Source of the DNA: Linanthus parryae | Taxonomy: Eukaryota; Streptophyta; Magnoliopsida; Ericales; Polemoniaceae | DNA: 64,000 nucleotides | NCBI GenBank assembly: GCA_023055425.1 | Contig: JALGPY010000008.1 | Span: 18,263,359 to 18,327,358 of the forward strand | Direction: 5' to 3' | In this document: one piece after another, positions 10,609-20,769 of the stretch | How the letters are laid out: every line of letters starts with the position of its first letter | Numbering within the stretch: the first letter of the stretch is position 1 | The notes under the pieces: generated by a model | Databases searched by the model: none | What the model was told of the DNA's origin: nothing | The model's input: the letters and a program-made list of their open reading frames with translations, nothing else | Translations under genes and position numbers: made by a program

Positions 10609-10729
10609 TGAGAGTGGGATAAATATCCGTACCTTTCCTTCATCATTTACACCCTTAAATAGGTAAAATACAATGTCAAATTATACAACTAATCCTCTAA
10701 TTATTTACATAAGAGTCATATAACTATTA
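10609..10729 (-). repeat. 5' LTR of the gag-less copia element
   Basis: 121-bp partner of 5912-6032. On the minus strand it ends ...actctca and is followed directly by the TGGTATCA primer-binding site. Confidence 0.85.
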
Positions 10730-10734
10730 CTAAA

Positions 10735-11184
10735 ATCCACAGAAAATTGAGTACACACATTGTTGACATGAACAAGGTCTTAACCCAAATTCCTCTGTGC
10801 CTCAAAGTAACACCATCGCCGTTGTTCCACACGTAGGATTATGGTCTTATAAGTCCTTTAAAACACCGAGCCAGTTCAAGGGAGAATAGGTAACATACAA
10901 AGATACGAACCATTAATTCGACATTTTCCAAGTAAAGCACATACAAGTTGAGCCAACTAGACATGTACACTAGGAATCACCAAATTTAGTTGGGACGATA
11001 CAATTGTGTTTTAGCGGTCTCCATTTTGAAAAAAGCTGTGTTCAGACTTCAAAAACAATACTCCCTCCATCTGCTTTTATGCGTGATCATCAAGCCGAAC
11101 GAATCTTTACGTAATGCAGGATGAGAGTTTTTGTCTTTCCTCGTCGAGTATGTAGTCGCTGTAAAAACATATCGTACGTTGGAC
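10735..11184. other. Intergenic with a possible Stowaway-type end
   Basis: No gene seen. At 11061 the sequence tactccctccatctg resembles the terminus of a Stowaway (Tc1/mariner) MITE, but no matching second end was found nearby, so it is noted only as a fragment. Confidence 0.3.
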
Positions 11185-11640
11185 AAACCATTGTTTTCTT
11201 CCGTCTTCGCTTGCTCCAATTTATACTTGGTGTATGGGCTTATAGCTTCTAGGCCGTGGGCTTATTGCTCCCGTTCATACTTGGTGTGTGGGCTCATAGC
11301 TTCCTCTCCTAGAAGCTATAGGCCTATGAAGAAGCTATAAGCCCATACACCAAGTATGAATTGGAGCAAGACTTTGTTGTTGTAGAGTGATTCCCACACA
11401 AAATACCTTGGCAAATAAGCCATCTCTCTCTGCTAAAGCTCTCTATTTTCTCCTGTTGTTTTGTTGTGCTTTTGGTGAGCTCTATTGCCAGGCTATTTGT
11501 AAGGAAAATTAATGAGCCACTGCTTAAATTATAGTATATAAATTTAATTACACATTGAAAGGGAAGACTTTACGAAGATAATGATAGAATCATGCATTGA
11601 AAGGGAGGACTTTACGGAAATAATGAAACAATCATGTCTT
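11185..11640 (-). pseudogene. Lectin-gene relic with local inverted repeat
   Basis: Pieces match the 5' part and upstream flank of the lectin gene at 1444-2865: an N-terminal codon stretch around 11200-11230, then caaaataccttggcaaata, the CT-rich leader and tatttgtaagg near 11400-11500. Between about 11209 and 11372 a roughly 41-bp segment (cttgctccaatttatactt and onward) occurs again in inverted orientation. A short direct duplication (cttggtgtatgggctta) also occurs. No open frame remains. Confidence 0.65.
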
Positions 11641-11961
11641 GGGTTTTGTGCCTCCAGACCAGCTCGCACGAGCTGGTTACGGGACCACACTTTTCTGGTT
11701 GTTTCTTTATTGCATTAGGAAGGTTCCGGGTTACTCTGGGAGCAAGTTTAATACTTCTTACGTCTCTTTAAGGGTTGTGTAGGTCGTGATTAATCTTGTG
11801 TACGAGCGCGTGAGTTGTAATCGGATTTCTTTCTCAATATAATCGGGTTTTCGAGTTTGTGGAGGTAGCTAATATTCAAATTAGTGAGCCACGTTAATTC
11901 TTTCTCGTTCTTGACTTTTTTGTTTGCTTAATCATTCTTCCTTGATCCCTCCGCTTTAACA
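11640..11961 (+). mobile_element. Copia-type LTR fragment (solo or truncated)
   Basis: The right end runs through caatataatcgggttttcg, tagtgagccacgttaatt and finally cgctttaaca. This is the same layout as the U5 end of the solo LTR at 4953-5385 read on its minus strand. The left TG end and a target duplication could not be fixed, so it is probably truncated. It interrupts the lectin flank, since sequence on both sides matches the block at 340-400. Confidence 0.5.
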
Positions 11962-12074
11962 TAATGTATATTATCGTATTAACGAAACGATCGTGTATTG
12001 TCAGATGCAGTGATTGCTCATTTTCTGATGTTTCTTTCAATTACATAACAAACAAAACAATAGATCCAATAGGT

Positions 12075-12412
12075 GGAAACTATGAATTTGAAGTTTCTGA
12101 TCCAATCTGAGCATTCAAAACCAGGTTAGCAAACTTAGTTAATTATTGATGATGGTTTTTTTTTTTATGATGGAATTTTGATATACAGGTTATATGTTTT
12201 CTTTTCTAGGTGCCAAAGTCTCTCATGTGATATCAATTTCCATAATTCACAGCTAACTTAGCTTTCTAATATACAAAATTGAATACTTGGAGAAGAACAG
12301 CTATGCAAACAACATAATATATTGCTGCCACTTATTGAAATTGACTTCTATAGTTTTATTCTGTTTTCAAGGTTTGTTTCTTTCATTTCAGAGATTAATT
12401 AAAAGATTCAGC
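12075..12412. repeat. Duplicate of the WD40-gene 5' flank
   Basis: Sequence from gaagtttctgatcc to tttctttcatttc matches 20864-21147 with small gaps and substitutions. The latter lies directly upstream of the ATG16-like gene. The similarity stops just before the start codon, so this copy has the flank but no gene. Confidence 0.7.
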
Positions 12413-12667
12413 ATCTTTCTCTCAAAAACAGTTGTAAGTTCTAACGAATTTTTCTTTCTTTTCAATCCGGGTAGTAAAATCGTACCCAAAAGATACTTTG
12501 TGGGATTCTTGGTGTGTATATATGAATCAATAGACCTGGATAGTCTCTGAGTCGTGTGGATCACTTTCAGATTTAAGTATTTCGGTGGTATACACGAAAT
12601 CAATAATTGGATAAAACAAAGATTAAAGAAAGGGTTTCAGTCCATTAGCGCATCGATGATAACTGCT

Positions 12668-12790
12668 AACGCAGCGCGACCGCCACCAGGGGCGTTGCCC
12701 CTTGGACCCCACCGGGGGCCCTGCCCCAGGACCCTCGCCAGGGGCTCTGCCCCTGGACACCGTCGGTGGCTCCACCCCGAACCCCCGCAG
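12668..12790. repeat. GC-rich tract of nested short palindromes
   Basis: A locally GC-rich stretch in AT-rich surroundings, built of variations on ggggcgttgcccc, gggccctgccccagg and ggggctctgcccctgg. Such tracts occur in plant LTRs and Helitron-like sequences; no boundaries could be fixed. It ends about 50 bp before the intact copia element. Confidence 0.5.
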
Positions 12791-13040
12791 TTGTCCGGAA
12801 GTTAGTTGTCCAAGATATTTGTATATAGTCGTGTACATGTTGAAGATAGCTTGTAAAACTCTTGGGAAATTTGTCCCACATCTTAGAAAATAGAGTTATT
12901 ATGCACTTTATATATGGAAACCAATTAATGACATTTAATTGAGTTACCATATAGAGTGGTTATCCTCTACAACTCGCACACGCGCGCGCGCGCGCGCGCA
13001 AGGCGCAATGTGGCGCTTTAGTGGCGCTTTTGTAGGCGCA

Positions 13041-13128
13041 CTTAGGCACTTAGGCACTTAGGCACTTAGGCACTTAGGCACTTAGGCACTTAGGCACTTA
13101 GGCACTTAGGCACTTAGGCACTTAGGCG
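13041..13128 (+). repeat. 8-bp minisatellite (cttaggca)11
   Basis: Ten perfect cttaggca units and a final cttaggcg. The matching site in the 3' LTR (about 18259-18274) has only two units. Because LTRs are identical at insertion, the nine-unit difference is a change after (or during) integration. Confidence 0.95.
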
Positions 13129-13296
13129 ACGTGGCACGTGCGCGTGTGGCGTGAGTTAATTAAATAATAACTGTTTTTCGTTTTATTTTCTGGTTGTTAT
13201 GGCAGTTATTTTCCGGTTGGTGAAAGGATGTGTTGTTATAAACAGTCACAACTGTTATGAACAAACACATCCCTTCATTCATGTTCTTTGGTGAAC

Positions 13297-13304
13297 TATA
13301 AATA
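13297..13304 (+). promoter_or_regulatory. TATA box in the copia LTR
   Basis: tataaata in the context aactataaataagcc. The same site is in the 3' LTR. The predicted genomic RNA would start about 30 bp downstream and include the LTR segment 13453-13468 that is complementary to the putative primer site. Confidence 0.6.
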
Positions 13305-13530
13305 AGCCAAACACCCAGCAGATTCCTATATCAGTTTCAATCACAGTTTCACAGAGAATTCTAGAGAACTTCTGCAGATTGCTGGCTGTAGAACCGACGC
13401 GACTTGTTGTATCCTGGAGGGGAATCGCCAGAACCCGGCAGCATAGTGGGGGCGATTTATCCCTTAAAGAAAACGATCATCGTGCCTCAAGTCCTGTTTT
13501 CTTCCACCATCCATTATACTCGGCGTAACA

Positions 13531-13548
13531 ATTTTAAGGGATAAATCG
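13531..13548 (+). other. Putative self-priming site replacing a tRNA primer-binding site
   Basis: The bases following the 5' LTR are not TGGTATCAGAG (the usual copia site). The stretch tttaagggataaatcg (13533-13548), two bases inside the LTR boundary, is a perfect 16-nt reverse complement of cgatttatcccttaaa in the LTR (13453-13468), downstream of the TATA box and so in the RNA leader. The spacing from the LTR end is that of a normal primer site. Self-priming by the element's own leader is established for Tf1/sushi-type elements; applying it here is inference. A plain RNA hairpin (16-bp stem, 64-nt loop) is the alternative. Confidence 0.5.
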
Positions 13549-13555
13549 TACAACA

Positions 13556-16500
13556 ATGGAGAGTGGAGGAAAGACTGCAACTTTCAAGATGATGAATCAA
13601 GACTTCGTCAAACTGGACCGGTTTGATGGCACCAATTTCACCCGTTGGCAAGACAAGTTGATGTTTCTACTCACTGCATTGAAGGTGGCATACGTTCTGG
13701 ACGAAAATTTGCAGCCAATACCAGAACCAAAGGACGACGACACTGACGAATTAAAGGCGCAGCGAACGAAAAGGGAGGAGGACGAACTGGTTTGCAGAGG
13801 ACACATTCTCAACACACTGTCGGATCGTTTATACGATCTATTCACATCAGAGAAGTCACCAAGCAAAATCTGGAAGACGTTGGAGAACAAATACAAGGCT
13901 GAAAAGCAAGGATCAGATAAGTTTCTTATTAAGAAATTTTTTGATTTTACTATGGATGATAGTTCTCCCATTCTCGATCAGGTTTACGAATTCCAAATTC
14001 TCGCTAATAAACTTCGAGATCTCAAGATTGTTGTTCCTGATGAGTTGTTAGTGGGGGGTATTATTGCCAAACTTCCTGAAAGTTGGCATAAATACATGAA
14101 GGAACTTCTTCACACAACAGAAGACTTCAACCTTGAACAACTTCAGAAACATCTCCGAATCGAAGAAGAGACTCAAATCCGGAAAAGAAACCTGGCGGGT
14201 CCTTCTAGTTCTAAAGTGAACTTCGTGGATGACCAAGGTAGAGCGGGAAAGAAAAGGAAGTTCGATGAAACCGGGTCCAATCCAAACGGTGCTACCAAGA
14301 AGAACAAGAAGAATATGAAATGTTACAATTGCGGCAAGAAGGGACACATCAAAAAGGAATGCAACAAGCCTAAGGTTCAGAATGGGAATTCCAAAGACAA
14401 GTCTAACGGAAATTCCAAACAGGCTAATGTCATTGAGAGTTCAGCTTCTGAATTAGTCGCCATGGTTTCCAACATGCATATTGGCATGATTATGGAGTTG
14501 AACATGGCGTCTGAAGATGCTTCTTATGATTGGTGGTATGACTCCGGTGCTACTGTCCATGTTTGTAACAACAGGTCGCTTTTTGTGCATTATGAAGAGA
14601 CTCCCAACGAACGTGAAGTTCTTATGGGAAATCACAATGCAGCCAAGGTTCTCGGAAAGGGCAATATTCAAATCCAATTCACTTCCGGGAAGAAGTTGAC
14701 CCTGCAGAATGTTCTCTATGTTCCTGAAATCAAGAAGAATTTGGTGTCGGCTAATCTTCTTTGTAAGAACGGCTTTAAGGCTGTGATTGAGGCCGACAAT
14801 GTAATTTTATCTAAGGCTGGCATGTTTGTTGGAAAGGGCTATGCTTGTAATGGGATGTTTAAGTTATCTATTAATGAAATAAATGCTAGTTCTATCTACA
14901 TGATTGACTCTATTTCTTTATGGCATTCTCGTTTGGCGCATTTAAATTTTAGATCGTTGAAATTCATGCGAAAAGATGGTTTGATATCTTGCACTAGTAA
15001 TCACGACTCTAAATGTGAAATTTGCATACAAGCGAAAATGACTAAGAAATCTTTCCCAAGTGTAGAAAGAAAATCCCAACTTCTAGAACTTGTGCATTCT
15101 GATATTTGTGAATTAAATGGCATAGTTACTAGAGGTGGTAATAGGTATTTCATAACATTTATTGATGATTGTTCTAGATATACCTATGTTTATTTGATGA
15201 AAACTAAGGATGAGGCCTTTGACAAATTTAAGTGTTATAAGGCTGAAGTTGAGAATCTCATGGAAAGGAAAATTAAAACTCTTCGTAGCGATAGAGGTGG
15301 TGAATATTTTCCTCATGAATTTTCAGCGTTTTGTGAAGAGCATGGTATTGTACATCAAACTAGTGCACCATACACGCCACAACAAAATGGTTTGGCTGAG
15401 AGGAAGAATAGGACGCTAGTGGATATGGCCAATTCTATGCTCTTGAACGCAAAATTAAAATCCTCTTTGTGGGGTGAAGCATTACTTACCGCATGTTATT
15501 TGCATAATAGAATTCCTTCACGGAAATCAAAAGTTTCACCTTACGAAGTATGGAAAGGCAGAAAACCAAACTTGAAGTACCTTAGGGTATGGGGATGCAT
15601 GGCGTTTTATCGCGTTACAGACCCTAAGAGAACAAAATTAGGGCCAAGAGCTCTCAAGAGCGTGTTTGTTGGATATGCCGAAAACTCAAAGGCATATAGG
15701 TTATTGGATTTAGAATCCAATGTGATAGTGGAATCAAGGGACGTAGAATTTATTGAAAATAAATTTATCGATGATTCCAACTTGTCAAAACCTACTCCAA
15801 CAATGAATCCTGACCTATCTCTTGGAAATAAGAGAAAGGCTTCCGATGATATTGAACCTCCTCGGAGAAGTCAAAGAGCACGGAAGGAAAAAGGATTGGG
15901 CCCTGATTTTATCTCTCCGGATTCTCTTGTCTTTCTTATGGAAGGAGATAGAGAAACTGTCCTGAATAAAATTCCTATTGCACTCGATACGGAAGATGAT
16001 CCAAAAACTTTCTCTGAAGCTATGGCTTCTAGAGATTCAGGTTTTTGGAAAGAGGCTATAAACGACGAAATGGACTCGATATTATCGAATAATACTTGGA
16101 CATTAGTCGATTTACCTCCGGGATCAAAACCTATTGGGTGCAAATGGGTGTTTAGAAGGAAGTATAATTCCGATGGGTCACTACAAACCTTTAAAGCTAG
16201 ATTGGTAGCAAAAGGTTTCAAGCAGAAAGGGGGTATTGATTATTTTGATACCTATGCACCCGTGGCTAGAATAACATCCATTAGAGTGTTGATGGCACTT
16301 GCCTCCATTTTTAATTTGCATGTACACCAAATGGATGTTAAAACCGCCTTCCTAAATGGTGAATTAGATGAAGAAGTGTATATGGAACAACCAGAAGGAT
16401 TCGTGATGCCAAATAACGAAAAGAAAGTTTGCAAACTTGTTAAGTCCTTGTATGGGTTAAAGCAGGCACCGAAACAGTGGCATGAAAAGTTCGATGCCGT

Positions 16501-17545
16501 CATTTTATCCCATGGATTTAAGCATAACCATGCGGACAAATGCATATATTCAAAATTTACGGATCGTTATGGTGTTATTATTTGTCTATATGTGGACGAT
16601 ATGCTTATTTTTGGGACTAACATGGAAGGGATTTCAGAAACTAAGAAGTATTTGACCTCCCAATTTAAGATGAAGGATCTTAATGAGGTTGATACTATCT
16701 TAGGTGTCAAGGTGAAGAAACATAGTGGGGGTTACGCTTTATGTCAATCTCATTACATAGAGAAGTTGCTTCTTAAATTCAAACATTTAGGATTTAAAGA
16801 AGCTAACTCACCTTATGATTCTTCGGTAAAATTGACTGAAAATGATGGCAGAGCGGTTGCTCAATTAGAGTATGCTAGTGTCATTGGGAGTTTGATGTAT
16901 GCAATGCATTGTACTCGACCTGATATTTCTTTCGCAGTTTGTAAACTCGCAAGATACACAAGTAATCCTAGTACCATGCATTGGAAAGCTGTTGGTAGAA
17001 TTCTCGGTTATCTCAAACGGACTTCCAACTTGGGATTATTTTATAATAAGTTCCCAGCGGTATTAGAGGGTTACACAGACGCTAGTTGGATAACTGGCGC
17101 AGGTGACAATAAGGCAACTTCCGGCTGGATCTTTATGATTGGAGGAGGAGCAGTCTCTTGGGGTTCCAAGAAACAAACATGTATCTCTCATTCAACGATG
17201 GAGTCAGAATTTATTGCCTTAGCGGCTGCAGGCAAAGAAGCAGAATGGCTGAGAAATCTGCTATTGGATATAAAGTTGTGGCCACAACCGATGCCGTCTA
17301 TTTCTTTGTTTTGCGATAGTCAAGCTACAATGTCTAGAGCATATAATAAAGTTTATAATGGAAAATCTAGACATATTAGCTTCCGACATGAATATGTAAG
17401 ACAGTTAATCTGTGATGGTATTATTACCATAGTATATGTTCGGTCAAGTGAAAACTTGGCTGATCCGTTTACTAAGGGTCTTTGCAGAGACTTAGTAAGG
17501 AAAACATCTAGTGGAATGGGATTAAAACCTTACGATCAGATGTAG
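13556..17545 (+). CDS. Copia Gag-Pol polyprotein (1329 aa, intact)
   Basis: ATG at 13556 follows the LTR by 25 bases. Domains in order: Gag (UBN2-like, about residues 25-240), zinc knuckle [14 protein letters not shown] (about 256-270), aspartic protease DSGAT (about 327), GAG-pre-integrase ([18 protein letters not shown], about 460-500), integrase core ([36 protein letters not shown], about 510-620), reverse transcriptase ([35 protein letters not shown] at about 1011-1014), RNase H ([19 protein letters not shown], about 1170-1290). No stop or frameshift, all catalytic motifs present, so it is probably functional. It ends with LADPFTKGL and KTSSGMGL, the typical copia C-terminus. Translation as one polyprotein cut by its own protease is the family norm. 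Confidence 0.95.
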   Translation: MESGGKTATFKMMNQDFVKLDRFDGTNFTRWQDKLMFLLTALKVAYVLDENLQPIPEPKDDDTDELKAQRTKREEDELVCRGHILNTLSDRLYDLFTSEKSPSKIWKTLENKYKAEKQGSDKFLIKKFFDFTMDDSSPILDQVYEFQILANKLRDLKIVVPDELLVGGIIAKLPESWHKYMKELLHTTEDFNLEQLQKHLRIEEETQIRKRNLAGPSSSKVNFVDDQGRAGKKRKFDETGSNPNGATKKNKKNMKCYNCGKKGHIKKECNKPKVQNGNSKDKSNGNSKQANVIESSASELVAMVSNMHIGMIMELNMASEDASYDWWYDSGATVHVCNNRSLFVHYEETPNEREVLMGNHNAAKVLGKGNIQIQFTSGKKLTLQNVLYVPEIKKNLVSANLLCKNGFKAVIEADNVILSKAGMFVGKGYACNGMFKLSINEINASSIYMIDSISLWHSRLAHLNFRSLKFMRKDGLISCTSNHDSKCEICIQAKMTKKSFPSVERKSQLLELVHSDICELNGIVTRGGNRYFITFIDDCSRYTYVYLMKTKDEAFDKFKCYKAEVENLMERKIKTLRSDRGGEYFPHEFSAFCEEHGIVHQTSAPYTPQQNGLAERKNRTLVDMANSMLLNAKLKSSLWGEALLTACYLHNRIPSRKSKVSPYEVWKGRKPNLKYLRVWGCMAFYRVTDPKRTKLGPRALKSVFVGYAENSKAYRLLDLESNVIVESRDVEFIENKFIDDSNLSKPTPTMNPDLSLGNKRKASDDIEPPRRSQRARKEKGLGPDFISPDSLVFLMEGDRETVLNKIPIALDTEDDPKTFSEAMASRDSGFWKEAINDEMDSILSNNTWTLVDLPPGSKPIGCKWVFRRKYNSDGSLQTFKARLVAKGFKQKGGIDYFDTYAPVARITSIRVLMALASIFNLHVHQMDVKTAFLNGELDEEVYMEQPEGFVMPNNEKKVCKLVKSLYGLKQAPKQWHEKFDAVILSHGFKHNHADKCIYSKFTDRYGVIICLYVDDMLIFGTNMEGISETKKYLTSQFKMKDLNEVDTILGVKVKKHSGGYALCQSHYIEKLLLKFKHLGFKEANSPYDSSVKLTENDGRAVAQLEYASVIGSLMYAMHCTRPDISFAVCKLARYTSNPSTMHWKAVGRILGYLKRTSNLGLFYNKFPAVLEGYTDASWITGAGDNKATSGWIFMIGGGAVSWGSKKQTCISHSTMESEFIALAAAGKEAEWLRNLLLDIKLWPQPMPSISLFCDSQATMSRAYNKVYNGKSRHISFRHEYVRQLICDGIITIVYVRSSENLADPFTKGLCRDLVRKTSSGMGLKPYDQM

Positions 17546-18056
17546 CGGGAACCCTACCTTATGCTTAATTGCTAAACAAGGTTTAATGGGTAAAAACAAG
17601 TTACATTATGATCGGGAAAAACACTGATAATTTACGTACCCATTCTAGGATAATCAGTGTAATATTTACGAGGGTGAGTTAAGACTCTTAATGAAGTTCA
17701 TCTCGTCGAGGTAACATAGTTACCGAGAAGATGAAACTTCACCTATATAAACATGAGAGGTTTAGCCGCTTCTAACAAAAGTTTTAAAGGTTTACTTTTG
17801 TAAATGTTTATGAATCCAGGATCGAGCACATGGCTCAAGGTGCTAACATAATGTGAATTACTCACCGGAACTGGATAGATTTATGTGTGTGATACTTCCG
17901 CTTCTAATTCTAGAGTTTTGGTTTAATCTGCGGACACCAAATACTTTATTAGAAGTTTGAAGTATTTACGCTAATTGAGGTTTAAGTCGAGAGACACCTT
18001 CTTGTATGCATAAATCTATCACGATTGAACTGGAATTTACAAGCTAAGTGGGGGAT
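17546..18056 (+). other. 3' untranslated region of the copia element
   Basis: About 510 bases between the polyprotein stop and the 3' LTR without an ORF. It ends in the polypurine tract agtggggga that primes plus-strand DNA synthesis in this class. Confidence 0.7.
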
Positions 18057-18677
18057 TGTTGAAGATAGCTTGTAAAACTCTTGGGAAATTTGTCCCACAT
18101 CTTAGAAAATAGAGTTATTATGCACTTTATATATGGAAACCAATTAATGACATTTAATTGAGTTACCATATAGAGTGGTTATCCTCTACAACTCGCACAC
18201 GCGCGCGCGCGCGCGCGCAAGGCGCAATGTGGCGCTTTAGTGGCGCTTTTGTAGGCGCACTTAGGCACTTAGGCGACGTGGCACGTGCGCGTGTGGCGTG
18301 AGTTAATTAAATAATAACTGTTTTTCGTTTTATTTTCTGGTTGTTATGGCAGTTATTTTCCGGTTGGTGAAAGGATGTGTTGTTATAAACAGTCACAACT
18401 GTTATGAACAAACACATCCCTTCATTCATGTTCTTTGGTGAACTATAAATAAGCCAAACACCCAGCAGATTCCTATATCAGTTTCAATCACAGTTTCACA
18501 GAGAATTCTAGAGAACTTCTGCAGATTGCTGGCTGTAGAACCGACGCGACTTGTTGTATCCTGGAGGGGAATCGCCAGAACCCGGCAGCATAGTGGGGGC
18601 GATTTATCCCTTAAAGAAAACGATCATCGTGCCTCAAGTCCTGTTTTCTTCCACCATCCATTATACTCGGCGTAACA
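18057..18677 (+). repeat. 3' LTR of the intact copia element
   Basis: 621 bp, tgttgaag...taaca. It appears identical to the 5' LTR except that it has two cttaggca units instead of eleven. Confidence 0.9.
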
Positions 18678-18682
18678 GTACA

Positions 18683-19132
18683 CACGTGTACTCCACACCT
18701 CCTAACGTGTACAATATATATGTCAATGTCTATTTTGGTCATAACTAAATACAATTACATGAAAATGACCGATGACACTATAATCACCAACATACTTGTA
18801 TTAACATCTCCATTTTTTCGAGGTGGCACTAATGTTCCTGATATAATTTAGAGTAAACAGCGAAAATACGTGGTATCATTTTGGTAGTTGCAGGTATCAT
18901 ATTGTACCGGAAACTACCAATCTAGTCCACATAACGGAGTACAAAGGGTGGTTTCGTAATCCAGAGTACAAGCCCATAGCATAAAATAGAACATGTTAAC
19001 AGATAATGCGAACCGAATCTGCAAATCAGCAAACCAAGGTAGCACTTGGTACTCAAAATATTCCCAAAAAATCAAAAATAGCGAAACCGAAATAAGCTTC
19101 AATGATTTGAAGACACTAGCATGGAAGCATGC
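18683..19132. other. Intergenic, nothing recognised
   Basis: Short AT-rich stretch without a supported gene; target-site side of the copia insertion on the left and of a SINE on the right. Confidence 0.5.
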
Positions 19133-19149
19133 AATAATGCGTAAACATT

Positions 19150-19261
19150 GCAGCTAGCGTGGTAGCTCAAGTAGTAGAGCGTTGGAAGCCCCTGCAGGAA
19201 GTCTTGGGTTCAAACCCGGTAGACGACAAAAACAAACAATTTCTCAAAAAAAAAAAAAACT
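19150..19261 (+). mobile_element. tRNA-derived SINE with perfect 17-bp target duplication
   Basis: A 112-bp body carries an A box (tagctcaagtag, in ggtagctcaagtagtagagcg) and B box (gggttcaaaccc), then an A-rich end (14 A at 19246-19259). The direct repeat aataatgcgtaaacatt flanks it exactly (19133-19149 and 19262-19278). Perfect TSD and intact boxes indicate a recent insertion mobilised by LINE machinery. The tRNA source looks tRNA-like in length and arms but the anticodon was not assigned. Confidence 0.9.
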
Positions 19262-19499
19262 AATAATGCGTAAACATTATTATAACGCATAAACTTGTGA
19301 TACCATACAGGGAATTACAAAAGATTACTCCATTGTATCTGGAATTACAAAGAGAAATAAGGAAAAGTAAATAAGTAAACATGAACAAACAAGCAGGCAA
19401 ATCCTTGACTCTTTCGTAGGTGTCGTGTGTTGCGTTGAGCTTACGGATCTTCGAGAATCAGTGAATTATCTTGAGCGTCCGTAGTTATGTTACCCACAA

Positions 19500-20345
19500 A
19501 CCTTAATTTTTCTTTCCACCATTAGGATAGTTGGTAGCCTTTGGTGTCAGTTCCCCACTCGGTATCATCTCTCAAACTCATCCCAAACTCTGTCTACAGT
19601 CAACAAAACGCCTGTCTTGATTGTGGTTGGGGTGGCCAACTCGAGTGAAACACTAAATTTCCATGTCCTAGTCGTTCCTTTGTGAATGTTTGGGTTATAT
19701 ATACAAGTAATTTCATCAACGTCAATTGGGTTACTGAATCGTTTACTAACCATTAAGACAATAGACTGGTTGTAGATTCTTCTGTCCGTGAGGCGACATT
19801 TGTTTTGAAGAACATCTACAATGTCAATCTCCGCCTCAAGGACACAAGAATCTACAACCAATCTGGTGTCTTAATGGTAAGTAAACGATTCAGTAACCCA
19901 CTTGAAGTTGATGAAATTACTCATCTAACCCAAACATTCACAAAGGAAACAACTAGGACGTGGAAATCCAGTGTTTCACTCAAGTTGCCCACCCCGACCA
20001 CAATCAAGACAGGCGTTGTGTTGATTGCGAATGAAGAGCAAGTTTGCCTTTGGGATGAGTTTGAGGGACGATATGAGTGGGGGTCGTAGATTCTTCCACC
20101 CCATGCTTTCTTCTTTCTTCGCCCAATTGTAACAACATCGTATGTTGAACAATCCCTTGTACTCTTCCGCGATGGCCGTACAATACAACATTTCCGTGTA
20201 TGTAGAGCAAACATTTGTTGTTAAAGAGTGATAACAACAAATACTTGCGCTACATACACGAAAGTCATTTTACATGGTATTCATGAATGTTAGATGTGGG
20301 CCATCTCAACATCGAGTACCGAAGTACCTTGGCAAATCATCCATC
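19500..20345. pseudogene. Lectin/aerolysin relic arranged as a long inverted repeat
   Basis: Two copies of the aerolysin-like module of the lectin gene lie head to head. The left arm (about 19543-19805) codes on the minus strand, with motifs RIYNQSIVLMVSKRF and TTRTWKFSVSLEL. The right arm (about 19806-20089) codes on the plus strand (RIYNQSGVLMVSKRF, TTRTWKSSVSLKL, GRYEWGS). After it, 20095-20245 is a minus-strand N-terminal lectin piece (FNNKCLLYIHG). Then come 20 or so codons in plus orientation and the lectin 5' flank again. Arms are about 260 bp with almost no spacer. A transcript through this region would form a long hairpin. No complete ORF survives. Confidence 0.8.
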
Positions 20346-20769
20346 TCTCTCTCTGCTAAAGCTTTTTTTTTTTCTTCTCTATTTGCTTTGTTGTGTTCTT
20401 GGCTTTCTCCATTGCCACTCTATTTGTAAGGGAAGTTAATGGGCCACGGCTTAAATTATTTGAATTTAATCACAGAGACGACTTTAGGAAGATAGTGAGA
20501 CAGTCATGTATTGTATCTTATTCAGCGAGATCGGATCAAGGATTTTTTACAACATAGTGGAGCAATCATGTATAAGCAGTATCTTTTGACACTAAGCTAC
20601 CAGCAGTATTGATTTTGTCAGAAAACTCCTACGCAGTTGCAGTTTTACCGACATCGCGCACTATTTTACCATAACTGCTGGTAACTAAGTGTCGGTAAAA
20701 GTGAAACTGTAGGGGAGTTTCGGTTTGAAAAATGGCGCGCGACGTCGGTAAAAGTAAAATTGCAGGGGG
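20166..20769. repeat. Duplicated block (copy 2)
   Basis: Matches 1-596. The shared start (tccgcgatggccgtac) and the shared foldback MITE show both came from one ancestral segment that already contained the inverted lectin tip and the MITE. Confidence 0.75.

Larger units (their letters stand above)
5912..10729 (-). mobile_element. Ty1/copia retrotransposon, gag-less and degenerate
   Basis: Two 121-bp LTRs (5912-6032 and 10609-10729) bound the element. Flanking 5-mers are ctaag and ctaaa (one mismatch). The coding strand is minus, so the 5' LTR is the high-coordinate copy. Just inside it, TGGTATCA (10601-10608, minus) is the usual copia primer site for initiator tRNA-Met. A polypurine tract (gcgggggag) precedes the other LTR. 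Protease, integrase, reverse transcriptase and RNase H are present but broken. Gag is essentially absent: only about 180 bases lie between the primer site and the nested insertion at 9406-10420. It is a deletion derivative that would need help in trans. Confidence 0.9.
12838..13530 (+). repeat. 5' LTR with expanded 8-bp repeat
   Basis: 693 bp. It contains a (CG)n run (about 12980-12999), then gcgcttt repeats, then eleven tandem copies of cttaggca (13041-13126). The 3' LTR has two copies. A TATA box (tataaata, 13297-13304) places transcription start near 13330, giving a U3 of about 490 bp. Confidence 0.9.
12838..18677 (+). mobile_element. Complete Ty1/copia retrotransposon, probably autonomous and young
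   Basis: The 5' LTR is 12838-13530 (693 bp) and the 3' LTR 18057-18677 (621 bp), both tgttgaag...taaca. The target duplication gtaca is perfect (12833-12837 and 18678-18682). Apart from nine extra copies of an 8-bp unit in the 5' LTR (exactly the 72-bp difference), I see no difference between the LTRs, implying a very recent insertion. One intact polyprotein (13556-17545) carries all copia domains in the order Gag, PR, IN, RT, RH. A polypurine tract (agtggggga) abuts the 3' LTR. No tRNA primer site is recognisable next to the 5' LTR (see 13531-13548). Confidence 0.95.

Noticed and set aside
12554..12950. Gly/Pro-rich frames over the GC-rich tract
   Set aside because: All frames on both strands are open because of the repetitive GC palindromes, and they run into the copia LTR.
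19150..19261. Working tRNA gene at the SINE head
   Set aside because: A and B boxes are present but the acceptor stem does not pair, and a poly(A) end with a 17-bp target copy shows it is a SINE.
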